Part shown: one piece after another, positions 1-11,484 of the stretch
Layout: each line of letters begins with the position of its first letter
How positions within the stretch are numbered: the stretch's first letter is position 1
Assembly: GCA_026724425.1 (NCBI GenBank)
Contig: JAIUCV010000008.1
Coordinates: 23,508,369-23,572,368 of the forward strand
DNA from: Erythrophleum ivorense
Taxonomy: Eukaryota; Streptophyta; Magnoliopsida; Fabales; Fabaceae
Length of the DNA: 64,000 bases
Reading direction: 5' to 3'
Notes under the pieces: model-generated
The model's input: only the letters and a program-made list of their open reading frames with translations
What the model was told of the DNA's origin: nothing
Database searches by the model: none
Made by a program: the position numbers and the translations under genes

Positions 1-3000
1 CTTGAAAATGTATCCATGACATATTAACATATGTGAGCATTTAAGAAACATTCTTGGCATCTGAACAAGTCATACATAACATACATAGGCTTGCTAAGTG
101 AGTGGATTAGCCTCACCTATTCACTTATGGATTTTCGATTTGCCTCACCCATTTTCTCTAAGAGATTTTGACTCAACCTTACTCTTAGGAGTCAACCTTA
201 CTCTTGGGAGACTCTTTACTTTATCTTAACCAAGTTCAAGGGTTCTTGGCTCATCCTCACCATGGCTAGAGGATTTTTGGCTTCTCCACACTCAAGTAAA
301 CCAAGGCAAGCACATAAAACTTCATTTGCATGCATAAAACATTATCATGATACCATAGAATAAAAGTTCATGCTAAAATACTTTTTATAGCTTAAAAGAT
401 ACATACATACATACATTCAAAGATAATGTAAGCACACAATCATGCATAAGAGAAGGTGGAGAAAGCTACCTTGCTTGCATTTACACATTTTTTTCTTGAA
501 CCTTGAGTCCTCTCCCTTGACCTCACACACTAAAGAGGTGGAGATCATTTCTCTTAGCCTAGACACATCACATGGAAGCTAATTATACTCTTGAATCAAT
601 TTCTAAGGCCACACATTCACTAGAAAAGCTAGGTGACTCATAAGGCTCTTTTATGTTTCCACGATGCACTTAATGAAGCAACCTTTGGAAAACATCATCT
701 TGGCTCCATTCGCTCCATCTATTTATGATTCTTGACTCCATTTAAACCTCTTGGAGTCATCACACAATCAAATTAAGGAGCTTAGCTAGGTGTTGCTTCT
801 TTTAAGCCATATTATGGAACATATAAGGCCATCTCACTATCTATGGTTTCTAAATTTTTTCTAAGGCTTCCTCTCATATGCTCCCATCATACATGATGCA
901 AAACTAAGCTTAAAAGGAATTAAAACACTCCCTAGGTGCATGAACTCTCCTTGGCCTAGGCTATGCTTCTATATGGCACCAATAGAGTTATTTTAATTTC
1001 TTTGATGGGAAAAGTATGTGGGAGGCTCTCTTGGTGTCATAGGAACTCATATATACTCTTAAACAACTTAAATTACTACTAGGAAGTTTCATCTTAGCCT
1101 AGGTGCAACCAAATCCCTAAATTCCATAACTGGCATTCTAAAGCTCCCTTTTCAATTCTAGTTGTATATTATTAATCTTCACACTCCATACCCTTTGGTT
1201 CCATTAAGAACATATAAAGAAAAAAATCTTCTTCTCACTTTCTCTCTCTAGACTAAAGCTTAAATGGCTTGGAAATACAAGATTTTGCAAGTGTTTTAAG
1301 TAAAGTCTTACCTTAAAATGGAGCTCTCTTCGCATAGATTAATTTTTACTTATTGATTTCTTGAAAAGAATTCCTTTTTGGCTTAGGTTATGTAACACCA
1401 AAATTTCTATCGCATCTTATGCCTTTAAATAATTCATTTCCAAGAATCATGAAAATTCTCAAAGAAAAAGGCATTAAAAATATTGATTATTTTAGCGTTG
1501 CGTCGCATATAAAAATTTCATTTAGTGTAACATGGACCATGTGAGCTCACATAATACATTCTTATATTTAATCACATGAATACAACTTATTTGAATCATA
1601 AAAAGTGGCCTACATCTCGTGGAACTCAAAGGGAAGCTAAAAATACACATATATATTTTTGGCCAGATTTGTCCTCATCTCTGTCACAATTTTGAAAAAT
1701 CATAACTAATTCTAGAAAAATCGAAATGATACATTCTTGGCCATTTTAGAAATTCACACATGTCTACTTTATGTTAAAAATATGTCCAACCCATAAAATC
1801 TAACACAAAAGATGTTTGACATTCGAAATGATCCATAGGTTAAGCTATCTATTAGTGCTGTCACAGAATTATGCAACAAATTTAAAAAATGTCCAATTAA
1901 TTCCAAAAAAATCAAATCCATAAAAATGATATAAATATGGAAAGATGTGGATGTTCAATAGAAAAAAAAAGCTCCAAACCAGTTTAGGCAAGCCCAGACC
2001 TTGAAACCCAATCAAATAGTAACTGAGGTCAGGTGGAGCGCCTAATACTGGACAGATTCTTTGAAAATTCATATCTCCCTCTCTAGACATCAAAATAAGG
2101 TGCTTCTAGTGGCACAAGTCACTGGGAATGTCTATTTTCTCTGTATAAAATTTCATGGCAATTGGACATCATTTGGGCTCTGTGTGATAGATTTTATTTT
2201 CAAACCTAAATGAACAATAACATGACCAAAACTAAAAAAATTTTCAACTTTAAAAATTCGTCAAATATTCTGTACACCTCTAAAAATTCTGTTATTTAAC
2301 TTCCCAAAAGCTCTCAATAAACTCTAGTTGCATGCCAAATCTCAGATCAAGAAGAGCCCATTTGGACAAAAAGTGATATAGGGTTCCATTATAGTCAATT
2401 TTGGCTCCATATAAGGTACCAAAATGTCCAAATTGCTTTCTTTAGGGTTTGGCACCTTTTAGGCAAGTCTAAAAGCATAATTAGGACTTGTGTGAACTGC
2501 CCAAATAGTCCCAACCCTCATGTATCTCATTTTAGTTATCTCATCCACACTTATACACAATTCCATAATACCATTAAGGAAGCTACGATGACATAGCATG
2601 CTCAAATTTCATTCTAGTGATCATATAATGTATTCTCCTATTTATATATGACATATTATCATAATTATGCGTGTTCACAACATCATAATACATATACATC
2701 TATTGGTTACATCATTTGCCATTTGTATGGCCTTAAAGTAGCAAAAATCATATTCTTGTATATCATACTCTCATCTTCAAGGTGGTTAGCTTCCATTACC
2801 TTATCCACTTAGTCCATCTAGCATGTTAGATCATTGGAGAGAAGGGGATAATATTCAAAGAATCCCAATAGCTCATCTCCTATTCAATCATACATAATGG
2901 ATACAAAACAAGTCTCATAAATACATGTATGGTTATGTTGACATATGCAAATATTAAAGAGGCGTTTTCATCATTTGAAAAAGTCATATATAGCATACAA

Positions 3001-3019
3001 AGCCTTGCCAAACAAGTGG

Positions 3020-3215
3020 ATTGGCCTTACCCATTTACTTATGGATTTTGGACTTAGCTCACCCATTCTTTAAGAGGTTCTTGGACTCAACCATGCTCTT
3101 GGGAGTTAACCTCACTTATGGGAGGCTCTTTACTTTGTCTTAACCAATCTTAAGGCTTCTTGGCTCATCCTCACCATGGCTAAGGGTTATTGGTCTCACC
3201 ACACTCAAGCAAACC
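3020..3215 (-). repeat. Degenerate short tandem array in LTR-A
   Basis: Phrases of the type 'GGATTTTGGACTTAGCTCACC' recur about every 25-35 bp with many substitutions. The complement reads 'GGTGAGGCNAAGTCCAAAA'. Equivalent arrays lie at 105-275, 15640-15810, 23765-23890 continuing at 26756-26830, 43585-43735, 45540-45735, 48535-48725, 54195-54365 and 60535-60720, always in the same part of LTR-A. The array belongs to the family's LTR and is not a local microsatellite. Confidence 0.75.
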
Positions 3216-4525
3216 CAAGCACACATCATAAATATCATATGAAAGCATATTATAACATCACGACACCATAGAATCAAAGTCATGCTAAAGAACTTTTCAT
3301 GGCTTAAAAGTACACATACACACATTCAAAGACAAGTAAAGCAAACAATCATGCATGAGAGAAGGAGGAACGAGCTACCTTGGATACAATTACACACTTT
3401 TTCTCTTGAATCCAAGCTCTTTCTTTTGGCCACACACACACAAAAGTGTAGGGATGAGTTCTCTTGGCCTAAACACAATTTATGGAAGCCAATTAAGTTC
3501 ATGGAATTAATTCTAAGGCCATACAACTTGCTTAAACACTAGGTTGACTTATAAACCTCATTATGGTTCCATAAATGCACCTAATGAAGCAACACTTCTC
3601 AAATAAATTCTAGGCTCCATTCTTTCCTTTCAAATATGATTCTTGACACCTTTTAAGCCTCTTGGAGTCATCACACAATTAAAGCCAAAAGCCTAACTAC
3701 ATGTTGTTTTTTTAGGTCATATTATAGAACATAAGCACCAACTCACTTTCTATAGTTTCTAATTCTCCCAAGGCTTCCCCTTATATTTATTCATCATATA
3801 TGACTCAAAAAATAGGTTTAGAAAAATTTAAAACTCTCCCTAGATACTCAAACCCTTTTAGGTCAAGGTTATGAAAGAATTAAGGCTTCATGGACTTTGC
3901 TTTGTTTTCTTAATGGAGGAAGCACATAAGGAGACTTCTAGAGATCTTAGGAGCTCAATTAAACTCTTATTTAAGCCTAAGAATCATTGTACAAAATCAG
4001 ATTTTATAAGGTGCACTTGAAACCCTAGAAATTGCATCTTGAAATCTAATGGCTAGTTTGTTGTTTTCTTTGCATATTCTTGTTCTTCTCCCTCAAATTC
4101 CTAAGATTCACCCTTGGTTTGGTTGAAAACTTGACTCCTTAAGCCTGAACATATATAGGTCAAAATACTCACAAGAGAGGGGAGGAAGAAAATCAAGTGG
4201 AAAGATTGCATGATACCTTATTTTCCTTGGTTTTTCTTACTTGTTCTTCACCTTCCTTGGTTTCCTCACTTAAATTTCAAAATTTGCCCTCTGTTCTTCT
4301 TTCAAAATAGTCCCTAAAACTTCAACAAAATCATAGGAAAGAAGGGAGAAAAGGAGGAGAAGAGATTTGCTAAGAGAAAGCATAAAAAATAATCAAATTT
4401 CGATACCTTATGTCTTGAATTTCTCCTTCTTCTTCTCTCCCTTTGATGCACCTAAACCCTAGCTCTATCCTCTACAATTTGGCAGAAAAATATGAGACTA
4501 AATGAAGGAAAGAGTGGGGTGCCTT

Positions 4526-4534
4526 CTATTTATA
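4526..4534 (-). promoter_or_regulatory. TATA-like box of LTR-A (1391-5084)
   Basis: On the minus strand this reads TATAAATAG, 550 bp from the LTR start at 5084. The same motif occurs at a matching distance in other LTR-A copies (52870-52878; a related TATATATAG at 50817-50826). Conserved position in separate insertions supports a promoter TATA box that would drive retrotransposon transcription. The start site was not determined. Confidence 0.55.
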
Positions 4535-6463
4535 GGTGGAAGAGAATGACTTTCTCAAAAATTTCTATTTTGTCCTTCATTCTTGGCATTTTCATTTTTC
4601 CTTCATTTTAGCTCCTTTTTGAGAAACTTCTTTTCCATTATAAAATGTAGGTTCCCAATTTAGTAAAATGCCTTTGGAATCACTCAAATCATAGCTAAAA
4701 CCTTCTTGAACGAATTCGTCAAAGTTCAGGTACACTGACATTGGAAAACGTCCATCGGAGGAGATTTAACTGTCTATGGGCTTTCTATGGTTTTCAGGGC
4801 CTCTGAGAACTCTAAAAAACCCAAATATTTCATTTAAAAAGTCCTCCTATGTGAATTCCAAAATTTGCTCAAAATTACGAAAATGCCATTATGTTTCGTA
4901 AGATTTCTATCAAAATTTGTCTCTTCATTTTAGCTCCATTTTTCCTTCTATCTGAGGCTAGGATTCTCATTTTTTGGAGTTTAGAATGTTACTCAAATTT
5001 TTTAGGACCTTAACTAATTTATTTAAGGGGACTTGCTTTGAAAATGCACCCGTTTTCGTCATTTAACAAAAATCGGAAGTTACAGGTTAGACATAAATCT
5101 TCAAGTTTTCAAAAAAAGAAAACCACCATTTGAGAGCTCTTGGAGAGAGGAACAACTTTCCTAACTGGCACGGATGAAATGGGGCTGTTTACTTACCTAA
5201 ACAGAAGTTTAAACTTCTTCTCTCTCTCTATGGCTACCTATTTTTCTATAAATAAAAGCTTGGAGAAGGTGATGAGGTGTAATCTTACTTAAGAAGCTTC
5301 TTTTACAATTTTTCAAAATGACCATTTTGCTCCTACGCACCTGTTGCTCCTTTTAGGCTCATTTTATCTCCTTTTTTAGAATTGTCTTTTCCATCATAAA
5401 ATTTAGGTCTTCTAATTAATAAAATGCTTTCGGTTTCATCTAAATTGGATTTAAAACCTTCCTGAATGAACTAGTCAAAGTTTGGGTTAACTAACATTGG
5501 AAAACATCCACCGAAGGGGGTTTTAACTATCCTAGGGCTTCCCATAGTTTTCAGGGCCTCTAGAAACCTAGAGAACTCAAAACTTTCATTTAAAAAGCCC
5601 TCTTGTGAAAATTTCAAATTTTGCTCAAAATGATTTCGTCAACCTTTCATTCAAATTTATTTCTTCATTCTAGCTCTATTTTTCTTTCCGTTTGAGCCTA
5701 GGATTCTCATTTTTAGGAGTCTAGAATGCTTCCCAAATTTTTTGGGACCTTAACTAAGTCATTTTGGGGGACTTCCTTTTGTATCCAGTGAATTATGTAT
5801 GTTGACGGAGAAATTGCACATTACATTTCTCATGTTTTTTCTTATTTCTCAAAGAACAAGATATTACACATTTAATATTAAAATAATATGGCACAGGATG
5901 CAATGACCTAGCTGGAGGACCAATAGAAGAAAATACTAACAAATTCTTCTGATCGATGGCATTTTCACAATTTTTAGCCAGTTAGATCATGTGTGGTGCC
6001 ATAGGTAAGGGAAACTTCTAGAAGATGCACACAATTTGAAGTAATGAGATCAACAAAATCTAATTGGAAGATTGATATCTCACTTTGATAAAAAAAATCT
6101 AGCTAATTTGACTGTCGATGTCAGCATAATCATTTCTAAGAATTGATATCAAGTAACTGGATCAAACAATATTCTATTACTCTAATTGAACTAGAAGGGA
6201 AATCTAGTTAGATTAGAATTAGATAATTAGAAAAGGGTGATCTAACAGTAGAGATTTTCCCTTAATCTAAGATGTGATCTTGGCCATTAAAATAATCCAA
6301 CAGCTCAAAGTCTTTCTGCTTTTAAGGATTTAATCTAAACCATCCATCTAATCTAATAGTCTAAATTCTTTTCGTATACCAAGATTTAATCCTAGCCCTT
6401 CATTTAATCCAATGGTTTAGATCTTTGATAGGAAACAAGATTTAATTTCAACCATATATTAAA

Positions 6464-6526
6464 ACACACATACACACACACATAAATACACACAATCACA
6501 TGCCAAACTCACACACATAAACACTC
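6464..6526. repeat. CA-rich simple sequence
   Basis: An imperfect run of CACACA and ATACACA motifs on the plus strand, typical of low-complexity intergenic DNA. The open frame crossing its neighbourhood on the minus strand is compositional. Confidence 0.8.
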
Positions 6527-6549
6527 ATATTTTAGGCCAAAGGGATCAA

Positions 6550-6632
6550 GAGAGAAAGAGAGAAAAACCAAGAGAAAGAAAGAGGAAGAAATGAAGAAGG
6601 AAGAAGAAAGAAGAAAAAGAAGGAAGAAAAGA
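6550..6632. repeat. Purine-rich GA/GAA low-complexity tract
   Basis: Almost uninterrupted A and G on the plus strand (GAGAGAAAGAGAG, GAAGAAGGAAGAAG and similar). The two minus-strand frames over it translate to serine-, phenylalanine- and leucine-rich low-complexity peptides, which is expected of the complementary pyrimidine tract and is not evidence of a gene. Confidence 0.8.
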
Positions 6633-7584
6633 TAAGCAGACAAGGTAACATAGCCAGATTTTTTCTTCTTGGTCTTTTGGTTTCCCTTCATTTTTCACCA
6701 TTTTATTTTCTCTTCTCTTCTCTTTAAAATTTTGGCCATGGCAAGAGGAAGAAGTTTTTGTTAGTTGTTTATGAATTCTTTGATAGAAAAGATAAAGAAA
6801 TTGATAATATGGTAAAGGATTCATTAGAATACTTCCAAGTTTCCTTGATTTATGAAATTTTCAAGAAGCCATGGAAGAGATTGAAGAAAAAATAAATGGG
6901 AAGATGATGGAAGAGTGTTTAAATGAAAGAATGATTAATATAATATTGATTTTTATGAAGTTTTGGTTGGTTGTTTTTGAAGTTTCAATTTGATGGAAGC
7001 TTAGAAATTTTGATGAATCTTTAGAAATTGCTTTAGAGTTATTGTTTATCTACCTTAATTATGCGTAAATGGTCATTTGATGGAAGAAAATTGTGAAAAT
7101 GTTACACACACACCTACAATGCATGTTTCAGCCAAACACATATATACTACCTAGGAAAGAGTTTTTTTTTAAATATAGTTAAATTAAGTTAATCTACACA
7201 AAAATTAAATCTTATGGTGAATTTCTGGTTATTTTTAGATGGCTAGAATAAACGTCAACTTTTTTAAACCCTAAGTTTGACTTTTTTATGTTTGAAGGTA
7301 GATGATGATATTATGTGGTTTCTTCAATTCATTAGAGCCTTATTTAATGTGAATTGATGCCTACTCATGATTCTACAAGCATTTGAATGTATATGAAATT
7401 TTGTGTTTAATGACCATTACCATATAGTTATGGCCAAGTTTGGTTTAAATACCCAGAGATATGTTTTGTAAAATCTAAGTTTATATCCTTAAATGTCTCA
7501 TGAAAATAGAGTTATAGCAATTATTTAGTAATTTTTGAATAACTATATCAAAAGTCAACATAATATGTGAAAAGTGTTGACCAT

Positions 7585-9664
7585 TGATAAGCATGATTTT
7601 TATGTATTTTATTTCCCTTAACTTAAGCATTTTAAATATTAAATGAGACTTAATGGATTTACTTAGATGGAATTTAATTTTAGTAGCCATCTTTTACACT
7701 TTAGGAATTAAATTGCAAAATGATTGATTTTAATGCATAAATTTCTTTAAATGAATTGTGTGAATTTTTCCTACTTAATTTTTCTCATTCTTTGTGTGTA
7801 GAATTTCAATGGGCAATTAAAGCTTGAATGGTAAATTGATTTGGAGAAAGTATGAGCTTCAAACACCATGCAATTCTAACGTGGCTGGAACAAAGAAGAG
7901 ACAATACAATGAGTGGAGCTGCATAAAGGGAAGCTAAAGGAGAATATGAGCTGGATAGAATGTGGAAAAGTCTAGAATGTTGAGCAACAAGAGATGAAAA
8001 TAAGATTAAAGAAGCTACATGAGTTGCACAAAAAGAAGCCACGTGCATGTGAGTAGAATGAAGGAAGAACAAGCAAAATAGAGGAGGCAAGTGAGAAATA
8101 CAAAGGAGCTTGCTACCGGTTGAAGGGATTAAGGAAGAAGGAGGCTCGAGTTGTCTTATGCAAACAGTAGCACACTCATTCAGGGTTTGAATGGAAAGTG
8201 AGGCCACAAGCTGAGAAGCTGGAGTTTCTTGGTTTTAACGTGGAGAAGGAGCAGAACAGAACCATCCACGTAGCATGCAGCGAGTTGGAGTTCCACGAGA
8301 TCCTCACTCGAGCTTGGGAAGAGAAGAAGCACAGAACAGAGCATGAAGCAACGAGCTGAGCACCTGAGATGTTAATGAATCACAAGCTGGAACTTGGCTA
8401 CGGAATTACGTGGATTAATGAAGCAAGCTGGAGATTTAGTGAGCTGGGAGAAGAAAATAAAACGTGAGGTATTCAGCGTGAGGCAGCATATGAACGCGAG
8501 CTAAGAGGCACGTGATTCATTAAGAAAGAAAAAGCCTTGGAGCTGAGGGAAGAAAAACGAAGATGTTAAGCTGCACGAAGGAGGCTGCATGCGATTCATT
8601 AAACAGCACGTGAAGAACAAATGGGAACCACGAGGGGGGCTAGACACATCATCCATCGTATTCATCATATTCACTAGGTCATTCCACACATAATGGGTAT
8701 TCCATTGGTGGTAGTCCACCCCTTCATCCAGTGTCTACACCCACTCCATTTTCTCCTCCCCACGCCATTCCACTCTCCATCTCCATCCATCCACCATACA
8801 ATGAAGCTCTAATCCATCTTAAGGCTAGCTAGGAGGAGGCTCTTGGAGAAGCTTGAATCTATTAATTAGAAAGGAAGTTTTGGCTAAGATTCTCATCTCT
8901 TTCTACACTTTTCTCTATCTTGTATTTTCTTTGTTAAAATTGTATTAGATTGGAGAATTGTGTTGTTTATAATTAGTGGCTGGTTAGACATTAATTAGGA
9001 GATTGTTTTTGTTTGATTAAATGATTGAATCAAATTCTGAATTGTTCATTTTCCTCTAATTTCCATGTGTGCCTCGAAGGTGTTCGATAAAATGCATGGA
9101 TGAGATTATGTGCTTGAATGTTAAATTTGAGAATTCCTTAGTATTTAGTTAGTTAATTAAACATTTTGGGGATGATGATTCAGAGGTTCATTAATTAGTT
9201 AATTAATCAAATTAGATGTTCATTGATCTTAAAAACAAGAATTAATAATTTAATGCAGGATTGAGGTCTTAATTCAACATTAGATCGTTAATCTCTTGAA
9301 TCTTAAGTGGTAACCCAAGATAATTTGTTATGAACACATTAGGAACTCTTAAGCCAGAATTAATCACAATTGGAATAGGATAAGGATAGTGGATACCAAA
9401 GGACGAATCCAAAGCTAGTCACAAGACCATCCTTCACCCATGATCCATACAATTAGGTAGTTAGTCATTTTAATTCAATTTTATTTTAAATAGTTTAAGT
9501 AAATCAAAACCCCTCTAATTTAGAAATTTTTAGAGTTTTTTAATATTTGGAAAACTTAATTAAACATTGAACTCCAATTCTAAGGGAGATGACCTAGGTT
9601 GTGCCACTAGCTACATATTTTACCAACATAGTTTTATTTTGAGGGTTGCGCGATGAGCCTCTCA
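7585..9664 (+). mobile_element. LTR-D copy, left arm of a large inverted repeat
   Basis: The LTR begins TGATAAGCATG at 7585. Landmarks shared with the separate copy at 34781-37267 include GATTAGAGATTTCC-like adenine/thymine blocks, 'GACGAATCCAAAGCTAGTC' near 9403 and 'GGGAGATGACCTAGGTTG' near 9585. By alignment with that copy the end is near 9664. Positions 7585-9327 are repeated inverted at 9728-11470. The middle (7880-8640) is purine-rich and holds several ACGTG motifs. A 133-codon frame on the opposite strand (7806-8207) is discussed under findings. No primer-binding site is recognisable after the LTR end. Confidence 0.8.
7879..8612 (+). promoter_or_regulatory. Cluster of G-box / ACGTG motifs in LTR-D
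   Basis: Perfect CACGTG hexamers occur at 8040-8045, 8509-8514 and 8607-8612. Further ACGTG cores lie near 7879, 8238, 8410 and 8461. In plants CACGTG is the binding core for bZIP and bHLH factors, and ACGTG cores occur in abscisic-acid response elements. The diverged copy at 34781-37267 also carries three CACGTG hexamers. A regulatory role in the LTR is an inference. Confidence 0.45.
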
Positions 9665-9731
9665 ACATTAGGAACTCTTAGCCCCAATTAGAATAGGATA
9701 AGGATAGTGGATACCAAGGGACGAATCCAAA
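9665..9731 (+). repeat. Partial direct duplication of LTR-D at the palindrome centre
   Basis: This segment repeats 9336-9413 in the same orientation, with a short internal deletion. The shared landmarks are ACATTAGGAACTCTTA and GGATAAGGATAGTGGATACC. It abuts the start of the inverted arm at about 9728, with the short overlap CCAAATTATC at the join. The layout marks the rearrangement breakpoint between two oppositely oriented LTR-D sequences. Confidence 0.75.
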
Positions 9732-11470
9732 TTATCTTTGGTTACCACTCAAGATTCAAGAGATTAACGATCTAATGTTGAATTAAGACCTCAATCCTGC
9801 ATTAAATTATTAATTCTTGTTTTTAAGATCAATGAACATCTAATTTGATTAATTAACTAATTAATTAACCTCTGAATTATCATCCCCAAAATGTTTAATT
9901 AACCAACTAAACACTAAGGAATTCTCAAATTTAACATTCAAGCACATAATCTCATACATGCATTTCATCAAACACCTTCGAGGCACACATGGAAATTAGA
10001 GGAAAATGAACAATTCAGAACTTAATTCAATCAATTAATCAAACAAAAACAATCTCCTAATTAATGTCTAACCAGCCACTAATTATAAACAACACAATTC
10101 TCCAATCTAATACAATCTTAACCAAAAAAATACAAGATAGAGAAAAGTGTAGAAAGAGATGAGAATCTTAGCCAAAACTTCTTTTCTAATTAATAGATTC
10201 AAGCTTCTCTAAGAACCTCCTCTTCGTTAGCCTCAAGATGGATTAGAGCTTCATTGTATGGTGGATGGATGGAGATGGAGAGTGGAATGGCGTGGGGAGG
10301 AGAAAATGGAGTGGGCGTAGACGCTGGATGAAGGGGTGGACTGCCGCCAATAGAATACCCATTTTGTGTGGAATGACCTAATGAATATGATAAATATGAT
10401 GGATGATGTGTCTAGCCCCCCTCATGCTTCCCATTTGTTCTTCACGTACTGTTTAATGAATCACATGCAGCCTCCTTCGTGTAGCTCAACATCTTCGTTT
10501 TTCTTCCCTTAGCTCTAGCGCTTTTTTTTTCTTAATGAATCATATGCCTCTCAGCTCACGTTCATGTGCTACCTCATGCTAAATACCTCACATTTTATTT
10601 TCTTCTCCTAGCTCACTAAATCTCCAGCTTGCTTCATTAATCCACGTAATTCCATAGCCAAGTTCCAGCTTATGATTCATTAACATCTCACGTGCTCAGC
10701 TCATTGCTTCATGCTCTGTTCTGCGCTTCTTCTCTTCCCAAGCTCGAGTGAGGATCTCGTGGAACTCTAACTTGCTGCATGCTACGTGGATGGTTCTGTT
10801 CTGCTCCTTCTCCACGTTAGAACTAAGAAACTTCAGCTTCTCAGCTTGTGGCCTCACTTTCCATTCAAAACCCGAATGAGTGTGCTACTATTTGCATGAG
10901 ACAACTCGAGCCTCCTTCTTCCTTAATCACTTCAACCGGTAGAAAGCTCCTTTGTATTTCTTACTTGCCTCCTCTGTTTTGCTTGTTCTTCCTTCATTCT
11001 ACTCACATGCACGTGGCTTCTTTTTGTGTAACTCATGTAGCTTCTTTAATCTTATTTTCGTCTCTTGTTGCTCAACGTTCTAGACTTTTCCACGTTCTAT
11101 CTAGCTCATATTCTCCTTTAGCTTCCCTTTATGCAGCTCCACTCATTGTATTATCTCTTCTTTGTTCCAGCCACGTCAGAATTGCATGGTGTTTGAAGCT
11201 TATACTTTCTCCAAATCAATTGACCATTCAAGCTTTAATTGCCCATTGAAATTCTACACACAAAGAATGAGAAAAATTAAGTAGGAAAAATTCACACAAT
11301 TCATTTAAAGAAATTTATGGATTAAAATCAATCATTTTGCAATTTAATTCCTAAAGTGTAAAAGATGGCTACTAAAATTAAATTCCATCTAAGTAAATCC
11401 ATTAAGCCTCATTTAACATTTAAAATGCTTAAGTTAAGGGAAATAAAATACATAAAAATCATGCTTATCA
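9728..11470 (-). mobile_element. 3' LTR of a minus-strand family-D element, 3'-truncated, right arm of inverted repeat
   Basis: Read on the minus strand, the LTR starts TGATAAGCATG at 11470, directly after the polypurine tract at 11471-11484, which fixes it as the 3' LTR of a minus-strand element. It matches 7585-9327 in inverted orientation over 1743 positions, with scattered substitutions and small indels, and stops where the LTR should continue for about 330 bp more. The frame on the opposite strand (10848-11249) is the counterpart of 7806-8207. Differences between the arms argue against a simple assembly mirror. Confidence 0.8.
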
Positions 11471-11484
11471 AATTCCCCCACACT
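11471..11484 (-). other. Polypurine tract of family-D retrotransposon
   Basis: On the minus strand this reads GTGTGGGGGAATT and is followed immediately by the LTR start TGATAAGCATG. The preceding minus-strand text, AAAGGTTTAAGTGTGGGGG, is the kind of 3' junction known from Tat/Athila-type Ty3/gypsy elements. The tract would prime plus-strand DNA synthesis. Confidence 0.8.

Larger units (their letters stand above)
1391..5084 (-). mobile_element. Solo LTR-A, 3694 bp, TSD GGTTA
   Basis: The element begins TGTAACACC at 1391 and ends AGTTACA at 5084. It is flanked on both sides by the perfect 5-bp duplication GGTTA (1386-1390 and 5085-5089), which shows insertion into the surrounding LTR-A. The minus-strand orientation follows from the family member at 56065-62543, whose LTR start abuts a polypurine tract and a minus-strand integrase fragment. 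A TATA-like box lies 550 bp inside the LTR start. There is no internal region between the TSDs, so it is a solo LTR. Short frames at 1869-2093 and 3140-3542 lie in LTR sequence and are not genes. Confidence 0.9.
1..5868 (-). mobile_element. Outer LTR-A copy, cut by window edge, interrupted at 1391-5084
   Basis: The two segments 1-1390 and 5085-5868 are parts of one minus-strand LTR-A. The right end reads ...ATATTACA at 5868, the complement of the family start TGTAATAT. The family's inner sequence is recognisable at 5085-5860, including the run resembling 'GGGGGACTTCCTTTTGTATCC', also seen at 21086-21105. The left end lies outside the window, so the TSD (candidate CATTT at 5869-5873) cannot be checked. 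The segment 105-275 carries the family's short tandem array. No coding capacity is visible. It is probably a solo LTR, but a full element cannot be excluded. Confidence 0.75.
5869..7584. repeat. Unclassified LTR-like sequence, left piece
   Basis: No member of the four named families is recognisable here and no gene is visible. The segment contains a CA-rich stretch (about 6464-6526), a strongly purine-rich stretch (6550-6632) and then a GGTAACATAG sequence resembling the splice-donor-like motif seen in other LTRs of the window. Its general build is similar to the long LTRs around it. The segment 12755-13830 may be its continuation on the other side of the family-D insertion. It could be an old solo LTR of another family or unique intergenic DNA. 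Confidence 0.4.

Noticed and set aside
6509..6824. Serine/phenylalanine-rich membrane peptides on the minus strand
   Set aside because: The sequence is a GA-rich simple tract, and the peptide composition follows directly from it.
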